The translations under genes were made by a program, and so were the position numbers. From Campylobacteraceae bacterium (GTDB taxonomy: Bacteria; Campylobacterota; Campylobacteria; Campylobacterales; Sulfurovaceae): a DNA stretch of 5,764 nt. Location: positions 1-5,764 of the forward strand of contig JAMONW010000166.1 in NCBI GenBank assembly GCA_027066355.1. The letters are read 5' to 3'. The first letter of the stretch is position 1. Every line of letters begins with the position of its first letter. This document shows positions 4,137-5,764 of the stretch, piece after piece. A model generated the notes under the pieces. It was not told the DNA's origin, did not search any database, and worked only from the letters and a program-made list of their open reading frames with translations.

Positions 4137-5764
4137 CTAATTCTTCTCCCCTTTAATCTCAACTAATCTATTTTCAACACCTATCATTTCGCAAACCTTA
4201 GCTTTAATATTTGCAATAGTAAAGCCAAATTTTTCAAATAATTTATCTGCTGGAGCGCTTGAGCCAAAACTTTGCATTCCAAGCACTTCATTTGCATATT
4301 TATAATACTCCAAACCTCTTGCTGCTTCTACTGCTAAAACTTTTGTATTTGGATCAATTATAGCCTCTTTATACTCTCTATCTTGTTCATCAAACAGATC
4401 AAAACAAGGCACACTTACTACATTTGCTTTAACACCCATCTTTTCAAGGTAGCATCCAGCCATTAGCGAAGGCATTAGCTCACTTCCACTTGCCATAATT
4501 GTAACTACTGCACCCTCTCGTTTTTTAACAATATAAGCACCTCTGCTTACCTCTCCAAAATCTCTTTTTGGCTTAAGTGTTTTTAACTTTTGACGACTTA
4601 ACACAAATGCATTTGGGGCATCAATCTCTAATGCTTTTTTCCAAGCCTCTACATTCTCTGTTGCATCTGCTGGACGCCATACATAAAAGTTTGGCAAAGC
4701 TCTAAATTGGCTAAGTTGCTCAATTGGCTCATGCGTTGGACCATCTTCTCCAACACCAATACTATCGTGAGTCCATACAAAATAGTTTTTAATTTTAGTA
4801 AGTGCTGCTACTCTTGCAGCTGGTTTTAAATAGTCGCTAAATACAAAGAAAGTTGCATTAAATGGAATTACTGTTCCATAAAGTGCCATTGCATTTGTAA
4901 TTGCAGCCATTGAGTGTTCTCTAATACCAAAATGTATATTTTTTCCATTTGGGAAATTGCCTAAATCTTTAAGTTCAGTCTTGTTTGATGGCGCTAAATC
5001 TGCACTTCCTCCAATAAAGCTTGGCACTGCTTTTGCAATTGCATTTAAAATTTTACCATTGCTATCTCTAGTTGCCATTTGAGGCTCACTGCTAAAATCT
5101 GGCCACTCAATAGCACTAAAATCTGGTTTTAACATTCTCTCTAAAGCTTCATTTTGCTCAGGAAGTGGAGCTTGTTTTAATAGATGCCTCCAAGCTCTTT
5201 GCGCCTCTTCACCTCTTGGTATTGCTTTTCTAAACTCCTCTCGCGCCTCTTTATCAATACTAAATGGCTCTAGTGGATAACCCTCTTTTTTCTTTGCCTC
5301 TTTTATAATCTCTTCACCAAGTGGAGAACCATGAGTTTTTGCACTCCCCTCAAGCTCCATTGCACCACGACCAATAATTGTATTTGCTATAATTATTGTT
5401 GGTTTATTTGCACTTTTTGCCTCTGTTAGAGCCTCATCAATCTCATCAAAACAGTGTCCATTTATCTTTAAAACATTCCAATCTTGCGCTTCAAAACGCT
5501 TTGCAACATCTTCACTCCAAGCAATGCTTGTATCGCCTTCAATTGTAATGTGGTTATTATCATAAATTAAAATTAAATCTTTTAACTTTAAGCGCCCTGC
5601 TAAAGAACAAGCCTCATAGCTAATTCCCTCTTGCAAATCGCCATCTCCACAAAAACAGTAAACTTTATGGTCAATAAATTTGCAAGTTTCGCTATTTACC
5701 TTACTAGCAGTATAAACCTTTGCCATTGCAAAACCAACCGCATTTGCAATCCCCTGCCCTAAAG
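4137..5764 (-). CDS. tkt: Transketolase (5' end outside window)
   Basis: Thiamine-diphosphate enzyme moving two-carbon units between xylulose-5-phosphate and aldose acceptors in the non-oxidative pentose phosphate pathway (or Calvin cycle). The frame is open past the right edge: the 12 codons before the ATG at 5726 read LGQGIANAVGFA, the conserved transketolase segment, so that ATG is internal. About 541 residues are visible of a usual 630-670; the N-terminus with the first substrate and cofactor histidines is missing. Numbering from that Met, the thiamine-diphosphate motif begins at GDG 27-29, with magnesium ligands Asp28, Asn58 and Ile60 (E. coli Asp155, Asn185, Ile187). Catalytic Glu270 is in HFGIREHSMAA; GSADLAPSN is at 240-248. 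HDSIGVGEDGPTH (320-332) gives His320, Asp328 and His332, and RPADATE starts at 351. The C-terminal domain follows to residue 529. No lesion is visible. It is convergent with the rpe operon, whose first enzyme supplies its donor substrate. Confidence 0.97.
   Translation of the reverse strand, partial: LGQGIANAVGFAMAKVYTASKVNSETCKFIDHKVYCFCGDGDLQEGISYEACSLAGRLKLKDLILIYDNNHITIEGDTSIAWSEDVAKRFEAQDWNVLKINGHCFDEIDEALTEAKSANKPTIIIANTIIGRGAMELEGSAKTHGSPLGEEIIKEAKKKEGYPLEPFSIDKEAREEFRKAIPRGEEAQRAWRHLLKQAPLPEQNEALERMLKPDFSAIEWPDFSSEPQMATRDSNGKILNAIAKAVPSFIGGSADLAPSNKTELKDLGNFPNGKNIHFGIREHSMAAITNAMALYGTVIPFNATFFVFSDYLKPAARVAALTKIKNYFVWTHDSIGVGEDGPTHEPIEQLSQFRALPNFYVWRPADATENVEAWKKALEIDAPNAFVLSRQKLKTLKPKRDFGEVSRGAYIVKKREGAVVTIMASGSELMPSLMAGCYLEKMGVKANVVSVPCFDLFDEQDREYKEAIIDPNTKVLAVEAARGLEYYKYANEVLGMQSFGSSAPADKLFEKFGFTIANIKAKVCEMIGVENRLVEIKGEKN

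Noticed and set aside
5724..5726. ATG as start codon of the transketolase
   Set aside because: The preceding in-frame codons encode the conserved LGQGIANAVG segment of transketolases, so this Met is internal.

Overview
This is AT-rich bacterial DNA with compact genes, short leaders and A-rich Shine-Dalgarno sites. Codon use and protein style fit the Campylobacterota (Epsilonproteobacteria). The rpe–dnaQ neighbourhood, which I recall from Campylobacter, agrees with this, but no marker gene fixes the genus. Most of the window is housekeeping. The left third is accessory and lineage-specific.

Left region (1-1876): the C-terminal two thirds of a Xer-type tyrosine recombinase enters from the left edge on the + strand and ends at 592. 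It converges on a two-gene minus-strand unit. The promoter-proximal gene of that unit (1876-947) encodes an exported protein with a Sel1/TPR-like N-terminal half. The distal gene (ending at 676) encodes a very small membrane-anchored zinc-ribbon protein, whose best ribosome binding site points to a non-standard start codon. The convergent gap 593-675 holds a duplicated 18-bp unit and an interrupted inverted repeat.

Central region (1877-4046): a 167-bp AT-rich divergent intergenic region carries candidate promoters for a tight + strand operon, rpe–trpF–dnaQ-like. The gap between rpe and trpF is 1 nt, and trpF overlaps the exonuclease gene by 17 nt, which suggests translational coupling. Rpe interconverts ribulose-5-phosphate and xylulose-5-phosphate, TrpF performs the third step of the dedicated tryptophan branch, and the last gene is a complete DEDDh 3'-5' exonuclease.

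Right region (4047-5764): a short convergent gap contains a period-7 tandem repeat that reaches the stop codon of a minus-strand transketolase gene. That gene runs off the right edge and lacks its N-terminus here. Transketolase uses the xylulose-5-phosphate made by Rpe, so the two convergent units share the non-oxidative pentose phosphate (or Calvin-type) pathway.

I see no CRISPR array, tRNA or rRNA gene, insertion sequence, or convincing intrinsic terminator. I found no convincing new multi-gene system. The points most worth a second look are the Sel1/zinc-ribbon pair with its odd start, and the repeats in the two convergent gaps.
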